Positions 1 to 8,695 are shown, numbered from the stretch's first letter. The stretch: DNA of 64,000 nt from UBA11136 sp964482135 (GCA_964482135.1 CAYZWF010000008.1:1-64000); one strand, 5' to 3'. Numbers and translations are program-made. The notes: generated by a model from the letters alone, not told the origin.

Positions 1-1
1 T

Positions 2-78
2 TGGTAGCGGAGGGCGGACTCGAACCGCCGACACCCGGATTATGATTCCGGTGCTCTAACCAACTGAGCTACTCCGCC
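2..78 (-). tRNA. tRNA-Met (CAT), elongator type
   Basis: The reverse strand folds as a complete 77-nt cloverleaf. It has a 7-bp acceptor stem GGCGGAG/CTCCGCT (first pair G-U), a D arm with AGCTCAGTTGGTTAGAGC, a 5-bp anticodon stem CCGGA/TCCGG around loop ATCATAA (anticodon CAT), a T arm GGCGG-TTCGAGT-CCGCC, and an encoded CCA at positions 2-4. The paired first base and overall sequence fit elongator tRNA-Met rather than initiator. A tRNA-Ile with lysidine-modified CAU cannot be fully excluded. It lies 75 bp downstream of mnmA on the same strand. Confidence 0.95.
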
Positions 79-153
79 CCAGAGAGATAGATAATCCAGG
101 AATCTGGTGGCATAAGAAGTGAAGTGGCGTATACGCCGGGGAGACCGGGACTG

Positions 154-1317
154 TCAAGCCGCCGACGCGGCACCGTTCTCGCGGGTGATCCAGCCGCCGC
201 CGAGCACCCGCTCGCCGTCATAGAAGACGCAGGCCTGGCCCGGAGCGACACCGGCCTGGGGCGTTTCCAGAACCACCTCGGCGCCATTTTCATGACCGTA
301 AAGGGTGGCCGCCGCCGCCGGCTGGGCCGAACGCAGCTTGACCGAGACCTTCATGCCTTTGGGAGGAATACCGGAACCCGGCCCCAGCCAGTTGACCTCG
401 CGCACGCGCAGACGGGCGCATTTCAATGCCTCGAGCGGGCCCACCGTGACCCGGGCGGCCTCGGGGTCGAGCCCCACCACATAGAGCGGCGCGCCGTCGC
501 CGTCTTTCGTGCCGCCGATACCCAGCCCCTTGCGCTGGCCCACGGTGTAATGGATGACGCCCTCGTGACGGCCCAGAACGGAGCCGTCCACGGCGACGAT
601 ATCGCCGGGCCGCGCGGCGCCGGGACGCAGTTTCGCCACCAGGTTGCCGTAATCACCGTCGGGCACGAAACAGATATCCTGGCTGTCGGGCTTGGCGCTG
701 ACGGGGAGCCGGAACTTGCGCGCCAGCCCCCGGGTCGAGGTCTTTTCCATGTCGCCTAAGGGAAAGCGCAGAAGCTCGAGCTGGGACCTGGTGGTGGCGA
801 AGAGGAAATAGCTCTGGTCGCGCGAGGGATCGGCGCCCTTGAGCAATTCCGGGCCTTCCGCACCGTCGGCGCGGCGCACGTAATGGCCGGTGGCCAGCGC
901 ATGAGCGCCAATATCCATGGCGGTATCGAGGAGGTCGCGGAACTTCACCGTCTGGTTACAGCGTATGCAGGGAATCGGGGTTTCGCCCTGGATATAGCTG
1001 TCGGCGAAATCCTCGATCACGCCCTCGCGGAAACGGGATTCGTAATTGAGCACGTAATGGGGAATGCCCATATGGTCGGCTACCCGGCGCGCGTCGTGGA
1101 TGTCCTCGGCGGCGCAACAGGTGCCGGGACGCATCACCGCTTCCCCGTGGTCGTAGAGCTGGAGCGTGATACCCACCACGTCATAGCCCTGGTCCACGAG
1201 CATGGCGGCGGTCACCGCGCTGTCGACGCCGCCCGACATGGCCACCACCACCCGCGTTTCCGCCGGGGGCCGGTCAAAACCCAGAGAATTTACAGAAACA
1301 TTTAGAGGGACATTCAT
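154..1317 (-). CDS. mnmA: tRNA-specific 2-thiouridylase MnmA
   Basis: MnmA transfers sulfur to U34 of tRNA Lys, Glu and Gln, using sulfur relayed from a cysteine desulfurase. The protein (387 aa from the ATG at 1317) has the ATP-pyrophosphatase PP-loop SGGVDS at residues 28-33. It also has the first catalytic cysteine in PCIRCNQTVKF and the second in DSQDICFVPDGD, both typical of the family, and a normal length. A TTG at 1347 would add ten residues; neither start has a clear ribosome binding site. It is the last protein gene of the isc cluster, 74 bp after iscX, which fits its dependence on IscS. Function is near certain; the start is less so. Confidence 0.95.
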   Translation of the reverse strand: MNVPLNVSVNSLGFDRPPAETRVVVAMSGGVDSAVTAAMLVDQGYDVVGITLQLYDHGEAVMRPGTCCAAEDIHDARRVADHMGIPHYVLNYESRFREGVIEDFADSYIQGETPIPCIRCNQTVKFRDLLDTAMDIGAHALATGHYVRRADGAEGPELLKGADPSRDQSYFLFATTRSQLELLRFPLGDMEKTSTRGLARKFRLPVSAKPDSQDICFVPDGDYGNLVAKLRPGAARPGDIVAVDGSVLGRHEGVIHYTVGQRKGLGIGGTKDGDGAPLYVVGLDPEAARVTVGPLEALKCARLRVREVNWLGPGSGIPPKGMKVSVKLRSAQPAAAATLYGHENGAEVVLETPQAGVAPGQACVFYDGERVLGGGWITRENGAASAA

Positions 1318-1391
1318 GGCCCGAATATGGGGCTGGCCGACGCGCAAAACAACAATCCAAAAGGATAGGGTAGGAGACCGGGAATTAACGC

Positions 1392-1586
1392 CTAGTCCCG
1401 TTCCTCGATCCAGGCGGCCTGGATGGCTTCGAGGATTTTCTCGCTAGAGCGTTCGGGGTCGTCGTCGAAACCGGGCAGTTCCATGACCCAGCGGTGAAGG
1501 TCGGTGAAACGCAGGTTGACGTTATCCACCTCGGGGTGGCGTTCCTCGAGTTCGATGGCGATATCGTGGATATCGGTCCAGCGCAT
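1392..1586 (-). CDS. iscX: Fe-S cluster assembly protein IscX
   Basis: This small acidic protein of 64 aa matches IscX (YfhJ) along its whole length. It begins MRWTDIHDIAIELEE, has the family core RFTDLHRWV followed by GFDDDP, and ends EKILEAIQAAWIEE. IscX binds IscS and iron and tunes desulfurase activity in bacterial ISC systems. It sits 7 bp downstream of fdx, the usual last position of an isc operon. IscX is normally absent from mitochondria, so its presence marks this as a bacterial-type operon. Confidence 0.93.
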   Translation of the reverse strand: MRWTDIHDIAIELEERHPEVDNVNLRFTDLHRWVMELPGFDDDPERSSEKILEAIQAAWIEERD

Positions 1587-1593
1587 GACCGCC

Positions 1594-1926
1594 TCAGTCC
1601 ACCATCATGTTGCGGGTGGACGCCGGCAGGGTCACGGTGAGCCCGTCGAGCTCGGGGGTGATGATGATCTGGCAGCCCAGCCGCGAGGTATGGGTCAGCC
1701 CCCAGGCGAGGTCGAGCATGTCTTCCTCGTCCTCGGTGGCTTCCTTTAATTTGCCGTAATAATCGATGTCCACCACCACATGGCAGGTGGAACAGGCCAG
1801 CGAGCCCTCGCAGGCGCCTTCGAGCTCGATATTGTTGCGGTGGGCGATCTCGAGCACGGACAGGCCCTCGGGCGCGTCTACCTCGTGGCGGTTTCCGTCG
1901 GCGTCGATGAAAGTCATTTTAGGCAT
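1594..1926 (-). CDS. fdx: ISC-type [2Fe-2S] ferredoxin
   Basis: An adrenodoxin-like ferredoxin of 110 aa that would supply electrons for cluster assembly on IscU. The cluster ligands are visible as Cys39, Cys45, Cys48 (CEGSLACSTC) and Cys85 (RLGCQI), the spacing of Isc/mitochondrial ferredoxins. The segment EEDMLDLAWGLTHTSRLGCQ is characteristic. It lies between hscA (85 bp upstream) and iscX (7 bp downstream) in the minus-strand operon. Confidence 0.96.
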   Translation of the reverse strand: MPKMTFIDADGNRHEVDAPEGLSVLEIAHRNNIELEGACEGSLACSTCHVVVDIDYYGKLKEATEDEEDMLDLAWGLTHTSRLGCQIIITPELDGLTVTLPASTRNMMVD

Positions 1927-2011
1927 GGGGGAATTTTTCTGTTGGAAATGGGATGAACTCTATTTTCGATCCTTAACAACCACAGGCGGGCACGGGCGGC
2001 AAGTTCAAGAT

Positions 2012-4000
2012 TCAGCGCGCGGCGGCCGCATCGTCATCGTTCTTATCCCCGCCTTCCCCGGAAGGGGAAGAAGAATCGTCGGAAGGAGAAGAAGAGTCCT
2101 CCTCCGCCAGTTCGGACACCTGTTTGCCCTCCAGCGCCTTGCGGATGCCACGGTCCATGCGGCGTTCGGCGAAGGGACGCGAGGCCTCGTCAAGATCGGC
2201 AATGGCGGCATGAATAGCGTCGCGGTCGCTGCCGGCAATGGCTTCGCGCAGGCGGGTGACGGCCTGGTTGATGGCCTCGCGGTCGGCATCAACGCAGAGA
2301 TCGCCATCCACGGAAAGCGCCGCGCCCAGCGCCGAAAGCACGCGCTCGCCATCGACCCGGGCCTCGGCCAGAAGGCGTTCGGTCATGTCCGACTTGGCGT
2401 GTTCCATGCTGTCGCGCAGCATCCGCGTCATGTCGTCATCGCTGATGCCGTAGGAGGGCTTGACCTCCACATTCTGTTCCAGCCCGGTGGTCTGTTCGCG
2501 CGCCGAGACGGTCAACAGGCCGTCGGCGTCAATGGTGAAGGTGACGAGGATGCGCCCCGCCCCGGCAGTCATGGGCGGGATGCCGTGCAGTTCGAAACGG
2601 GCCAGCGAGCGGTTCTGGTTGACCATTTCGCGCTCGCCCTGGACCACGTGGATCATCATGGCGGTCTGGCCGTCCTGGTAGGTGGTGAATTCCTGGGCCT
2701 TGGAAACCGGGATCGGGGTGTTGCGGGAAATCACCTTTTCGGTGATCCCGCCCATGGTCTCGATACCGAGGCTGAGCGGCGTCACGTCCAGCAACAGGCT
2801 GTCGGAGCCCACGGTCAGGGCCTCGGCCTGAAGCGCCGCGCCCAGCGCCACCACCGAGTCGGGGTCGATATCGGCCAGCGGCTCGCGGCCGAACAGCTGC
2901 GCTACCTGGTCGCGCACCAGAGGCACCCGGGTGGAGCCGCCCACCAGCACCACGCCGCAAACCTCTTCGGGTTTGAGACCGGCGTCTTCGAGCACATGGC
3001 GGCAAATATCGGTGGTGCGCGCCACCAAAGGCGCGATCAGGGATTGATAGGTCTCCTGGTCGAGGCGGTGGCGGGTGACGGCGCCGCCGGCATCGATCAT
3101 CCATTCGCCGTCGGCGGCACTGGACAGGCATTCCTTGGCCAGACGCGCCGACATGAGCGCGGTCTTGGCCTCGTCGCTGGTGAGGATGTGGGAGGAATCG
3201 GCTTCGTTTCTCTGGGCCAGGAAGTGCTCGGCGATGGCATGGTCGAAATCATCACCGCCCAGCGCCGCGTCGCCGCCGGTGGCCAGCACCTGAAAGACGC
3301 CCTTTTCCATACGCAGCAGGGATATATCGAAGGTGCCGCCGCCGAGATCATAGACCGCGAACACGCCTTCGGCGCCCTTGTCCAGGCCATAGGCCAGGGC
3401 CGCCGCCGTGGGTTCGTTGACCAGCCGCAATACCTCGAGCCCGGCGAGCCGGGCGGCGTCGCGGGTGGCGGTGCGGGCGGTGTCATCGAAATAGGCCGGT
3501 ACCGTGACCACGGCGCGGTCGACGCTGCGGTCAAGAGCGGTTTCGGCGCGCAGTTTCAGGGCGCGGAGAATATCAGCCGACACCTCCACCGGAGTCAGGG
3601 TGCGTCCGCGCACCGTCAGCCGCACCATGCCGCCCTCTTCGCCGCCATCCTGGCCCGCCGCCAGTTCGAAAGGCAGGGTTCCGGCAAGGGATTTCATGTC
3701 TTCGGCGCCACGTCCCATCAGCCGCTTGATGGAACTGACCACGGACTCGGGCTCGCCGAGCAGGAGCTGGCGCGCCGCCTCGCCCACCAGCGGCAAGGTC
3801 TCGGGATTTTCGCCATAGGCCACCACCGAGGGCACCAGCAATGATCCGTCCTCGCCGAGCAGAACCTCGGGCTGGTTGTCATGGGCCATGGCCACCACCG
3901 AGTTGGTGGTGCCGAGATCAATGCCCACGGCGAGATTTTGTTCGCCTTCGTGAGGCGCCGGGGTGGCGCCCGGTTCGTGTATCTGGAGCAGGGTGGTCAT
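2012..4000 (-). CDS. hscA: Hsp70-type chaperone HscA
   Basis: HscA is the specialised DnaK-like chaperone that releases Fe-S clusters from IscU. The 662-aa protein has the Hsp70 ATPase signatures GIDLGTTNSVVA (near residue 30), YDLGGGTFDIS and VLVGGSTRVP. These are followed by a substrate-binding domain with SLGIETMGGITEKVI. It is about 45 residues longer than E. coli HscA. The extra sequence is largely a low-complexity acidic and serine-rich tail (EEDSSSPSDDSSSPSGEGG...), which looks disordered. It lies 7 bp after its co-chaperone hscB, which with the isc context separates it from DnaK. Confidence 0.96.
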   Translation of the reverse strand: MTTLLQIHEPGATPAPHEGEQNLAVGIDLGTTNSVVAMAHDNQPEVLLGEDGSLLVPSVVAYGENPETLPLVGEAARQLLLGEPESVVSSIKRLMGRGAEDMKSLAGTLPFELAAGQDGGEEGGMVRLTVRGRTLTPVEVSADILRALKLRAETALDRSVDRAVVTVPAYFDDTARTATRDAARLAGLEVLRLVNEPTAAALAYGLDKGAEGVFAVYDLGGGTFDISLLRMEKGVFQVLATGGDAALGGDDFDHAIAEHFLAQRNEADSSHILTSDEAKTALMSARLAKECLSSAADGEWMIDAGGAVTRHRLDQETYQSLIAPLVARTTDICRHVLEDAGLKPEEVCGVVLVGGSTRVPLVRDQVAQLFGREPLADIDPDSVVALGAALQAEALTVGSDSLLLDVTPLSLGIETMGGITEKVISRNTPIPVSKAQEFTTYQDGQTAMMIHVVQGEREMVNQNRSLARFELHGIPPMTAGAGRILVTFTIDADGLLTVSAREQTTGLEQNVEVKPSYGISDDDMTRMLRDSMEHAKSDMTERLLAEARVDGERVLSALGAALSVDGDLCVDADREAINQAVTRLREAIAGSDRDAIHAAIADLDEASRPFAERRMDRGIRKALEGKQVSELAEEDSSSPSDDSSSPSGEGGDKNDDDAAAAR

Positions 4001-4007
4001 GAGGGTC

Positions 4008-4745
4008 TCAGCTGGTTTGGGAAAAACGGAGGCGGGCGGCGCGCAGTTCGTCTTCGAATTTCATCAGATATTTGAGCCGGGTGGTGAGGCGGTCGGCGGC
4101 GGAGAGATCGTTGGTGTTGAAAGCCCCGGCCAGTTCCGTCAGACAATCGGTCTTTTCGCGCGTTGCCACGGCGGCGATGGTTTCCACCTGATCGGAGGTT
4201 TCAGCCTCCGCCAGGGCCTCGCGCTGTTCCATGGCCTCCATCAGCAGCACCGGGTCGCTCATGGTGTTACAGCCCTCGGCGTGGATGGTGACGCCCTGCA
4301 TTTCCAGCAGGGCGGTGGCGCGCTTCACGGGATCCTGAAGGGTCTCGTAGGCGACATTGATATCCGCCGTGAGAGCGACGGAAATGGCCCGCTCGCGGGA
4401 GGTCTTGGTGGCGAAACGGTCGGGGTGAAGACGCCGTTGCAGATCGAAATAGCAGCGGTCCAGATGGTCCGGCGCCACCTCGAATCCAGGCTCCAGATCG
4501 AGGCGGGTAAAGGGGTCCACCGGTCGCGGCGGCTGGATCGCCTCGCAGGTATCGCAGAACAGATCGCCCGCCGTTACCGGACCCCGGCACGACCAGCAGG
4601 CGGCCACACCCGCCGGTGTTATGGTTTCCACCGCAGCCGGAGAAGAAGCGGCATCGGAAAGCGGCGCGGCCTCAGCCACACCGTTATTGTCAGGCTCCTG
4701 GCCGGAAGATTCAGGGGAGAGACTTTTTGCTGTCTTATCCATCAT
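4008..4745 (-). CDS. hscB: J-domain co-chaperone HscB with N-terminal tetracysteine domain
   Basis: HscB recruits IscU to HscA and stimulates its ATPase. The J domain with the HPD motif (residues 107-109, RLHPDRF) is followed by the C-terminal helical HscB domain that binds IscU. The first 48 residues are low-complexity. They are followed by a CxxC-x10-CxxC module (Cys50, Cys53, Cys64, Cys67) just before the J domain. E. coli HscB (about 171 aa) lacks this module, while human HSCB has a similar CWNC...CPQC arrangement at the same place. At 245 aa it is therefore a eukaryote-like form. It is 39 bp downstream of iscA and 7 bp upstream of hscA. Confidence 0.94.
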   Translation of the reverse strand: MMDKTAKSLSPESSGQEPDNNGVAEAAPLSDAASSPAAVETITPAGVAACWSCRGPVTAGDLFCDTCEAIQPPRPVDPFTRLDLEPGFEVAPDHLDRCYFDLQRRLHPDRFATKTSRERAISVALTADINVAYETLQDPVKRATALLEMQGVTIHAEGCNTMSDPVLLMEAMEQREALAEAETSDQVETIAAVATREKTDCLTELAGAFNTNDLSAADRLTTRLKYLMKFEDELRAARLRFSQTS

Positions 4746-4784
4746 GGTCTGGGGGAAACGGGAGTGCCGCGCCGGGCGCGTCCC

Positions 4785-5195
4785 TTAAACGTGAAAGGAC
4801 TCGCCACAGCCGCAGCGTCCTTTCTCGTTGGGATTATTGAAAACGAAACCGGACTGGAGGCCGTCCTCGACAAAATCCATTTCGGTGCCGATCAGGAACA
4901 TGATGGCCTTGGGGTCAATGAACACCGTGACCCCGTCCTGTTCCACCACGTCGTCATGGGGTTCCTTTTCGTCGGCGAATTCCAGCGTATAGGACATGCC
5001 CGAACAACCCTTGGAGTTGATGCCGACGCGGATTCCAGCCGAGGGCTTGCCGCGGCCGTCCAGCAATTCCCTGACCCGGTTCATGGCGGCCGGGGTGATG
5101 GACATCAGCCCCGCCGTCTCTTTGACCTGTGGGGCCTGTGGGACCGGCGCGGCCTCGTCTTTTGTGGTCTCGTCTTTTTGAGAAGCGTCTTGCAT
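4785..5195 (-). CDS. iscA: A-type Fe-S carrier IscA
   Basis: An A-type scaffold/carrier of 136 aa. The three conserved cysteines are Cys64 (NSKGCSGMSY), Cys128 and Cys130 (the CGCGESF tail), which bind iron or a cluster for delivery to target proteins. Compared with the usual 107 aa there is an N-terminal extension of about 29 residues rich in charged residues, proline and alanine. An internal start at Met31 (MSITPAAMNRV) would give a standard-length protein, so the start is somewhat uncertain. It lies between iscU and hscB in the operon. Confidence 0.93.
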   Translation of the reverse strand: MQDASQKDETTKDEAAPVPQAPQVKETAGLMSITPAAMNRVRELLDGRGKPSAGIRVGINSKGCSGMSYTLEFADEKEPHDDVVEQDGVTVFIDPKAIMFLIGTEMDFVEDGLQSGFVFNNPNEKGRCGCGESFHV

Positions 5196-5215
5196 GGGGT
5201 CTCTCTTGTTTCCGT

Positions 5216-5662
5216 TCAGCCTGTGGAAGAGCGGGCTTCTTCCGCATCAGCGGTGTCTGTGGCATCGGCGTTGTCCGCCGTCCCGCCGTGTTTGGTTTTG
5301 TAATCTTCCACCGCCGCCTTAATAGCGTCCTCGGCCAGGACCGAGCAATGAATCTTTACCGGCGGCAAAGCGAGTTCTTCGGCGATCTCGGTGTTCTTGA
5401 TGTCGGAGGCCTGGTCCAGGCTCTTGCCCTTGACCCATTCGGTGATGAGCGAGCTTGAGGCGATGGCCGAGCCACAGCCGAAGGTCTTGAATTTGGCATC
5501 CTCGATGATGCCTTCGGGCGTGACTTTGATCTGCAGCTTCATCACGTCGCCGCAGGCCGGAGCGCCCACCAGACCGGTACCCACCTGGGCATCCTTCTTG
5601 TCCATGGACCCCACATTGCGGGGATTGTCGTAATGGTCGATCAGTTTGTTGCTGTAGGACAT
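5216..5662 (-). CDS. iscU: Fe-S cluster scaffold IscU
   Basis: The scaffold on which IscS sulfur and iron are built into [2Fe-2S] clusters. The cluster-ligand cysteines fall at residues 37, 63 and 106, the same numbers as in E. coli IscU, with the conserved Asp39 after Cys37. The HscA recognition motif LPPVK is at 99-103. The C-terminus is about 20 residues longer than E. coli IscU and is rich in Ala, Asp and Thr. It lies 53 bp downstream of iscS. Confidence 0.97.
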   Translation of the reverse strand: MSYSNKLIDHYDNPRNVGSMDKKDAQVGTGLVGAPACGDVMKLQIKVTPEGIIEDAKFKTFGCGSAIASSSLITEWVKGKSLDQASDIKNTEIAEELALPPVKIHCSVLAEDAIKAAVEDYKTKHGGTADNADATDTADAEEARSSTG

Positions 5663-5715
5663 GTCTTGTTCTCCACCTTAAAAATGGTTTTTCTTTACTG
5701 CTTTCTCAAGAGCCG

Positions 5716-6936
5716 TCAATGGGCGGCCCATTCGATTGAAGCGATGTCGATTCCTTCCTGAGCCATTTCCCAAAGCGGGCTCAGCTCACGCAGTTTCTTG
5801 ACCTGGTCAACGATTTCATCCACCGCCGCGTCCACTTCTTGCTCGGTGGTGAAGCGTCCCAGGCCGATACGCAGGCTGGTATGGGCCAGATCCTCGGTGA
5901 CGCCCAAGGCGCGCAGCACGTAGGACGGCTCCAGCGAGGCCGAGGTACAGGCCGAACCCGAGGAGACGCAAAGATTCTTGATTCCCATCATCAGCGATTC
6001 GCCCTCCACATAGGCGAAGCTGAGATTGAGGTTTCCGGGAATGCGCTGGTCGAGATCGCCGTTGATATAGACCTCCGGCAGCTGGTCGGTGATGCCCTTG
6101 TAGAGGCGGTCGCGCAGATAATGGAGGCGTTCGGATTCCTGGACCATTTCCCGGCCGGCGATGGCGCAGGCCTCGCCCAGCCCGACACAGAGCGGCGTCG
6201 GCAGCGTGCCCGAACGCATGCCCCGTTCCTGGCCGCCGCCGCTGAACAGCGGAGTCAGCCGCACCCGCGGCTTGCGGCGCACGTAAAGGGCGCCCACGCC
6301 CTTGGGCCCGTATATCTTGTGGCCCGAGATGCTCATCAGGTCGATGTTCATTTGGTTGACGTCGAGGGGAATCTTGCCCACCGCCTGGGCGCAGTCGCTG
6401 TGGAAGAAAACGCCTTTTTCGCGGCAGATGGCGCCGATCTCGGCCATGGGCTGGATGACGCCGATCTCGTTATTGACCCCCATGATGGAAACCAGGGCGG
6501 TCTGGTCGGTGATGGCCTCGCGTAGCTGGTCGAGGTCGATGAGGCCGTTCTTGGCCACATGGAGATAGGTCACCTCGCAGCCTTCCTGACCCATATGGCG
6601 GCAGGATTCGAGTACGCATTTATGCTCGGTGGCGCAGGTGATGATGTGATTCTTGCGGTCCTTGTAGAAACGGCCCACGCCCTTGATGGCGAGATTGTTG
6701 GATTCGGTGGCGCCGGAGGTAAAGATGATTTCCTTGGGATCGGCGCCGATCAGGGCCGCGATCTCGGAGCGCGCCTTTTCCACCGCGTCTTCGGCCTCCC
6801 AGCCATAGGCATGGTTGCGTGAATGGGGATTGCCGAACTTCTCGGTGAGAAAGGGCATCATCACGTCGAGCACACGGGGGTCCGTGGGCGTGGTCGCCTG
6901 GTAGTCGAGATAGATCGGTTTCCCGGTCTTTTTCAT
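5716..6936 (-). CDS. iscS: Cysteine desulfurase IscS
   Basis: A PLP-dependent desulfurase that converts cysteine to alanine and a protein persulfide, supplying sulfur to IscU and MnmA. At 406 aa it has the PLP-lysine motif SISGHKIYGPKG and the catalytic loop cysteine at residue 330 (SSGSACTSASLEP), which is the long-loop class I form. The C-terminus PLWEMAQEGIDIASIEWAAH is the IscS-type tail that interacts with partners. This makes it the housekeeping IscS, in contrast to the upstream NifS-like paralogue. The spacing to that paralogue is 50 bp. Confidence 0.97.
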   Translation of the reverse strand: MKKTGKPIYLDYQATTPTDPRVLDVMMPFLTEKFGNPHSRNHAYGWEAEDAVEKARSEIAALIGADPKEIIFTSGATESNNLAIKGVGRFYKDRKNHIITCATEHKCVLESCRHMGQEGCEVTYLHVAKNGLIDLDQLREAITDQTALVSIMGVNNEIGVIQPMAEIGAICREKGVFFHSDCAQAVGKIPLDVNQMNIDLMSISGHKIYGPKGVGALYVRRKPRVRLTPLFSGGGQERGMRSGTLPTPLCVGLGEACAIAGREMVQESERLHYLRDRLYKGITDQLPEVYINGDLDQRIPGNLNLSFAYVEGESLMMGIKNLCVSSGSACTSASLEPSYVLRALGVTEDLAHTSLRIGLGRFTTEQEVDAAVDEIVDQVKKLRELSPLWEMAQEGIDIASIEWAAH

Positions 6937-6986
6937 TATTTTTTTCCTTTGTCTTCTTGCAGAGTGTTCATAGGTGGTTTCTGTTT

Positions 6987-8177
6987 TCAGGCGGCCTTGG
7001 TGGATGCGGTGGATTGGGTGGAGTCCGTGGCCTGGCCTCCCTTGCGGGAATAAAGCGCGCCCCAGGCCTGGAGAAAATGGTCAATACCGGCTTTTTCGCT
7101 GCTCCAGCCGAGGCTGACGCGGATCGCGCATGCGGCCTGGTCCTGGTCCGCGCCCATGGCGCGCAGCACCCGCGAGGGAGCAACCTTGCCCGAGGAACAA
7201 GCAGCACCGGCGGAGACCGCTACGCCTTCCAGATCGAGCGCCATCACCTGGGTCTCGGCGAGGACGCCGGGCATGGTGAAACAGGACGTGTTGAGCAGGC
7301 GCGGCGCGGCGGCACCGAAAATCTCGGCTTCCGGCGCCAGTTCGCGAATACCCGATTCAAGGCCGTCGCGCAGGGAAGCAAGCCGGCCAGCGCCGCCCAG
7401 CCCCTCGCGAGCCAGTTCCGCGGCCAGACCGAAACCGGCGATGGCGGCCACGTTTTCGGTACCGGCGCGCAAGCCGCGCTCCTGGCCGCCGCCGTGGATT
7501 AACGGCGAGGCCCGCAATGCCGATGTCTTGCTCAGGATCAAGGCGCCCGCGCCCTGTGGTCCGCCCAGCTTGTGGGAGGAAAGGGTCAGCAGGTCGATCC
7601 CCAGCGCCTCCATATCCACGGGAATTTTCCCCGCCGCCTGTGCCGCGTCGCAGTGGACCAGCGCACCGAAAGCATGGGCCAGCTCCGCCACCTCGCGCAG
7701 GGGGCTGATGACGCCGGTCTCGTTATTGGCCAGCATGACCGAGACCAGGAGCGGTGCTGTTGAGTCCTCGCGCAGCCGGGTCAGCCGCTGGCGCAGGTTT
7801 TCGAGATCGACTATGCCGTCGCGGTCCACGGGAATCTGTTGCGCATCGGGCGCGGCGGCGATCACCGAGTCATGCTCCACCGCGGAAACCAGAATGGTGG
7901 CCTCACCGTCCCGGCTCATGCAACGTAAAGCCTGATTGTTGGCTTCGGTGCCGCCGCTGGTGAACACCACCCGGGAGGGGCTTGCCCCCACCAGGGCCGC
8001 CAGCTGGATACGCGCGTTCTCGACCCGGCGCCGCGCGGCGCGTCCGAATCCATGCACCGAAGAGGCATTGCCCGTCTCGGTCAGAGCCTCGGTCATGAGG
8101 GAGCGGACCTGCGGCAGCAGAGGCGCCCCGGCATTGAAATCGAGATAGGTTGACTGGTTGTTACCCGTCATGGTCAT
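6987..8177 (-). CDS. Second cysteine desulfurase, NifS/IscS-like
   Basis: A second class V aminotransferase-fold cysteine desulfurase, 396 aa from the ATG at 8177, which has AGGA just upstream. The PLP lysine is in LSSHKLGGPQGAG and the catalytic cysteine is Cys327 in SAGAACSSGKVAPS. It starts TYLDFNAGAPLLP, like NifS-type proteins, and lacks the IscS C-terminal tail; its own tail is a Ser/Thr/Ala-rich stretch. It lies between iscR and iscS. In-frame sequence upstream to 8423 overlaps iscR and is not coding here. Desulfurase activity is likely; a partner other than IscU is possible but unknown. Confidence 0.9.
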   Translation of the reverse strand: MTMTGNNQSTYLDFNAGAPLLPQVRSLMTEALTETGNASSVHGFGRAARRRVENARIQLAALVGASPSRVVFTSGGTEANNQALRCMSRDGEATILVSAVEHDSVIAAAPDAQQIPVDRDGIVDLENLRQRLTRLREDSTAPLLVSVMLANNETGVISPLREVAELAHAFGALVHCDAAQAAGKIPVDMEALGIDLLTLSSHKLGGPQGAGALILSKTSALRASPLIHGGGQERGLRAGTENVAAIAGFGLAAELAREGLGGAGRLASLRDGLESGIRELAPEAEIFGAAAPRLLNTSCFTMPGVLAETQVMALDLEGVAVSAGAACSSGKVAPSRVLRAMGADQDQAACAIRVSLGWSSEKAGIDHFLQAWGALYSRKGGQATDSTQSTASTKAA

Positions 8178-8200
8178 GCATTCCTGAAAGAGACGGTTTC

Positions 8201-8695
8201 CTAGTTGTTGGCCGCCACGGCGACCCCTTTCACGCCATCGCCCGCCGGAAACTGGGATACCTGGGCCAGCTGGGGGCTTGTGGCGATACAGCCTTCGCAG
8301 ATGTCGGCCACCGATACGGAACTGAGATACATGTGAATCTGGTGGCCCAGTTCCTCCCACAGATCGTGGGTCAGACAGCGCGTCTTGTTGCTGCGGCAGC
8401 CCGAGGGTACGCCGGGCATACAACGGGTGGCGCGGATGGGTTCATCCACGGCCAGGATAATGTCCGAAATGCGGGTCTGTTCCGGGGCATGGGCCAGCAT
8501 ATAGCCGCCGCCGGGTCCGCGAACGCTTTTGACCAGACCGCCCTTGCGCAGACGGGCGAAGAGTTGTTCGAGGTAGGAAAGGGATATTTCCTGGCTTTCG
8601 GCGATATCCGCCAGCGCCACAGGCTTGCCGAGACTGCGGTTGGCGAGGTCCACCATGGCCATTACGGCGTATCGTCCCTTGGTGCTTAGTCTCAT
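8201..8695 (-). CDS. iscR: Fe-S responsive transcriptional regulator IscR
   Basis: An Rrf2-family winged-helix regulator that binds a [2Fe-2S] cluster and represses isc transcription when clusters are plentiful. The 164-aa protein starts MRLSTKGRYAVMAMVDLA, the family hallmark. The cluster ligands are present as Cys92, Cys100, Cys107 and His110 (E. coli Cys92, Cys98, Cys104, His107), with slightly longer spacings. It overlaps the end of cysE by 4 bp (ATGA), so the two are translationally coupled. Its probable operator is at about 9,613-9,637, upstream of cysE. Confidence 0.96.
   Translation of the reverse strand: MRLSTKGRYAVMAMVDLANRSLGKPVALADIAESQEISLSYLEQLFARLRKGGLVKSVRGPGGGYMLAHAPEQTRISDIILAVDEPIRATRCMPGVPSGCRSNKTRCLTHDLWEELGHQIHMYLSSVSVADICEGCIATSPQLAQVSQFPAGDGVKGVAVAANN

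Noticed and set aside
2..78. tRNA as an integration site for a mobile island
   Set aside because: There is no integrase and no repeat of its 3' end seen within the window; the neighbouring genes are housekeeping.
1766..3844. Long plus-strand open frame of 692 codons
   Set aside because: It is antisense to fdx and hscA, which have complete motifs; GC-rich DNA leaves open frames on the other strand. The same holds for long frames at 13752-15185, 15820-18147, 29642-31012 and 47630-49030.
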